7,109 nucleotides of DNA from Desulfovibrio sp. Lineage in GTDB: Bacteria > Desulfobacterota > Desulfovibrionia > Desulfovibrionales > Desulfovibrionaceae. Positions within the stretch are counted from its first letter, which is position 1. Every line of letters starts with the position of its first letter. This document shows positions 6,646 through 7,109 of this stretch, in pieces. The DNA lies in the NCBI GenBank assembly GCA_003525525.1, contig DQED01000330.1, forward strand, positions 1-7,109. The letters are read 5' to 3'. Under the pieces are notes generated by a model. It was not told the DNA's origin and did not search any database. It saw only the letters and a list, made by a program, of their open reading frames with translations. The position numbers and the translations under genes are program-made.

Positions 6646-7109
6646 AGATCCTCGAGAGGGTTTCGCTGGTGAAGACCGCGGCCACGGGGCCGTCGGCGGC
6701 GATGTTGCCGTTTTTCATGAAGATGAGCCGGTTGCAGAAAAGCGCCGCCAGGTTGACGTCGTGCAGCGCGGCGACGATGGTCGCGCCCGCGGCGTTTCGC
6801 GCGGCAAGCAGGCCGTAAAGCTCCATTTTGCGGGCTATGTCCAGGCCCGCCGAGGCTTCGTCCAGAATCAGCGCCTTGGCGTCCTGGGCCAGCGCCCGGG
6901 CCGCGAGCACGCGCTGGAATTCGCCGCCCGAGAGTTCGCCCAGCCGCCTTGCGGCCAGATGCGCCACGCCCACGGCCTCCATGGCCGCGCGCGCGGCGGT
7001 TTCGTCGTCCTCGTCGTAACCGCCGAGAAAGCGCAGATAAGGGTAGCGGCCCATGAGCACCAGGGCGCGCACGCGCAGTTCGCCGGCGTTGTCGGCGCGT
7101 TGCGGCACG
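6515..7109 (-). CDS. ABC transporter ATP-binding protein, FecE/BtuD type (5'-partial)
   Basis: The gene runs off the right edge, so the N-terminus with Walker A is not in the window. The visible 197 residues begin at the Q-loop: the edge codon is GTG and reads VPQ, so it is an internal valine and not a start. RVRALVLMGRYPYL, typical of iron-siderophore/B12 ATPases, follows. The signature LSGGEFQRV (59-67), Walker B LILDEASAGLD (80-90, catalytic Glu84) and switch histidine ALHDVN (His116) are intact, so the protein should be an active ATPase. Walker B has EAS in place of the usual EPT. The conserved C-terminal element IYDTDILVVAHPRSGLP (154-170) is followed by about 27 residues of unfamiliar tail, produced where the frame runs through the signal-peptide region of the next gene. 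It should pair with an inner-membrane permease encoded outside the window. Confidence 0.9.
   Translation of the reverse strand, partial: VPQRADNAGELRVRALVLMGRYPYLRFLGGYDEDDETAARAAMEAVGVAHLAARRLGELSGGEFQRVLAARALAQDAKALILDEASAGLDIARKMELYGLLAARNAAGATIVAALHDVNLAALFCNRLIFMKNGNIAADGPVAAVFTSETLSRIYDTDILVVAHPRSGLPQALAVPGPVPARLSHGVPGAGDGLRHR
6649..6653 (-). promoter_or_regulatory. Internal ribosome binding site for the substrate-binding protein
   Basis: GAGGA on the minus strand lies three bases before the ATG at 6645, inside the ATPase coding sequence. It supports this start despite the long overlap and suggests that translation of the binding protein is coupled to passage of ribosomes over the ATPase gene. 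Confidence 0.55.

Overview
The window is very GC-rich and tightly packed. It looks like chromosome from a high-GC anaerobic deltaproteobacterium, probably Desulfovibrionaceae. That placement is inferred from the style of the histidine-kinase DHp motif, a free-standing molybdopterin oxidoreductase, and an iron/corrinoid-type ABC transporter run together with cbiL. No rRNA, tRNA, CRISPR array, insertion sequence or phage gene is visible. Five protein genes cover nearly all of the sequence.

Left part, plus strand. The C-terminal part (possibly all) of a histidine-kinase-like protein ends at 887. An 86-base gap follows, holding a terminator-like hairpin and a weak promoter candidate. A 651-residue molybdopterin oxidoreductase with a [4Fe-4S] motif then runs from 974 to 2929. 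The kinase-like protein has lost its phosphoacceptor histidine, its key N-box asparagine and its ATP lid, so it is probably not an active kinase.

Middle, minus strand. A 624-residue polytopic membrane protein of GT-C (GT39/ArnT-like) glycosyltransferase type converges on the oxidoreductase with only 17 bases between the stop codons. Its start is preceded by a 169-base intergenic region with a good sigma70-type promoter candidate.

Right part, minus strand, read from the right edge leftwards. An ABC-transporter ATPase (5' end outside the window), a periplasmic substrate-binding protein, and the cobalt-factor II/precorrin-2 C20-methyltransferase CbiL/CobI form one translationally coupled operon. 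The ATPase and binding-protein genes overlap by 131 bases; the binding-protein and cbiL genes overlap by 4 (ATGA). The transporter probably serves corrinoid biosynthesis by importing a metal chelate, corrinoid or tetrapyrrole. CbiL is a cytoplasmic enzyme acting early in the B12 pathway, which makes uptake of a cobalt-loaded tetrapyrrole an attractive but unproven idea.

The items most worth a second look are the degenerate kinase, the long out-of-frame overlap that encodes a signal peptide inside the ATPase tail, and the coupling of a transporter to cbiL.
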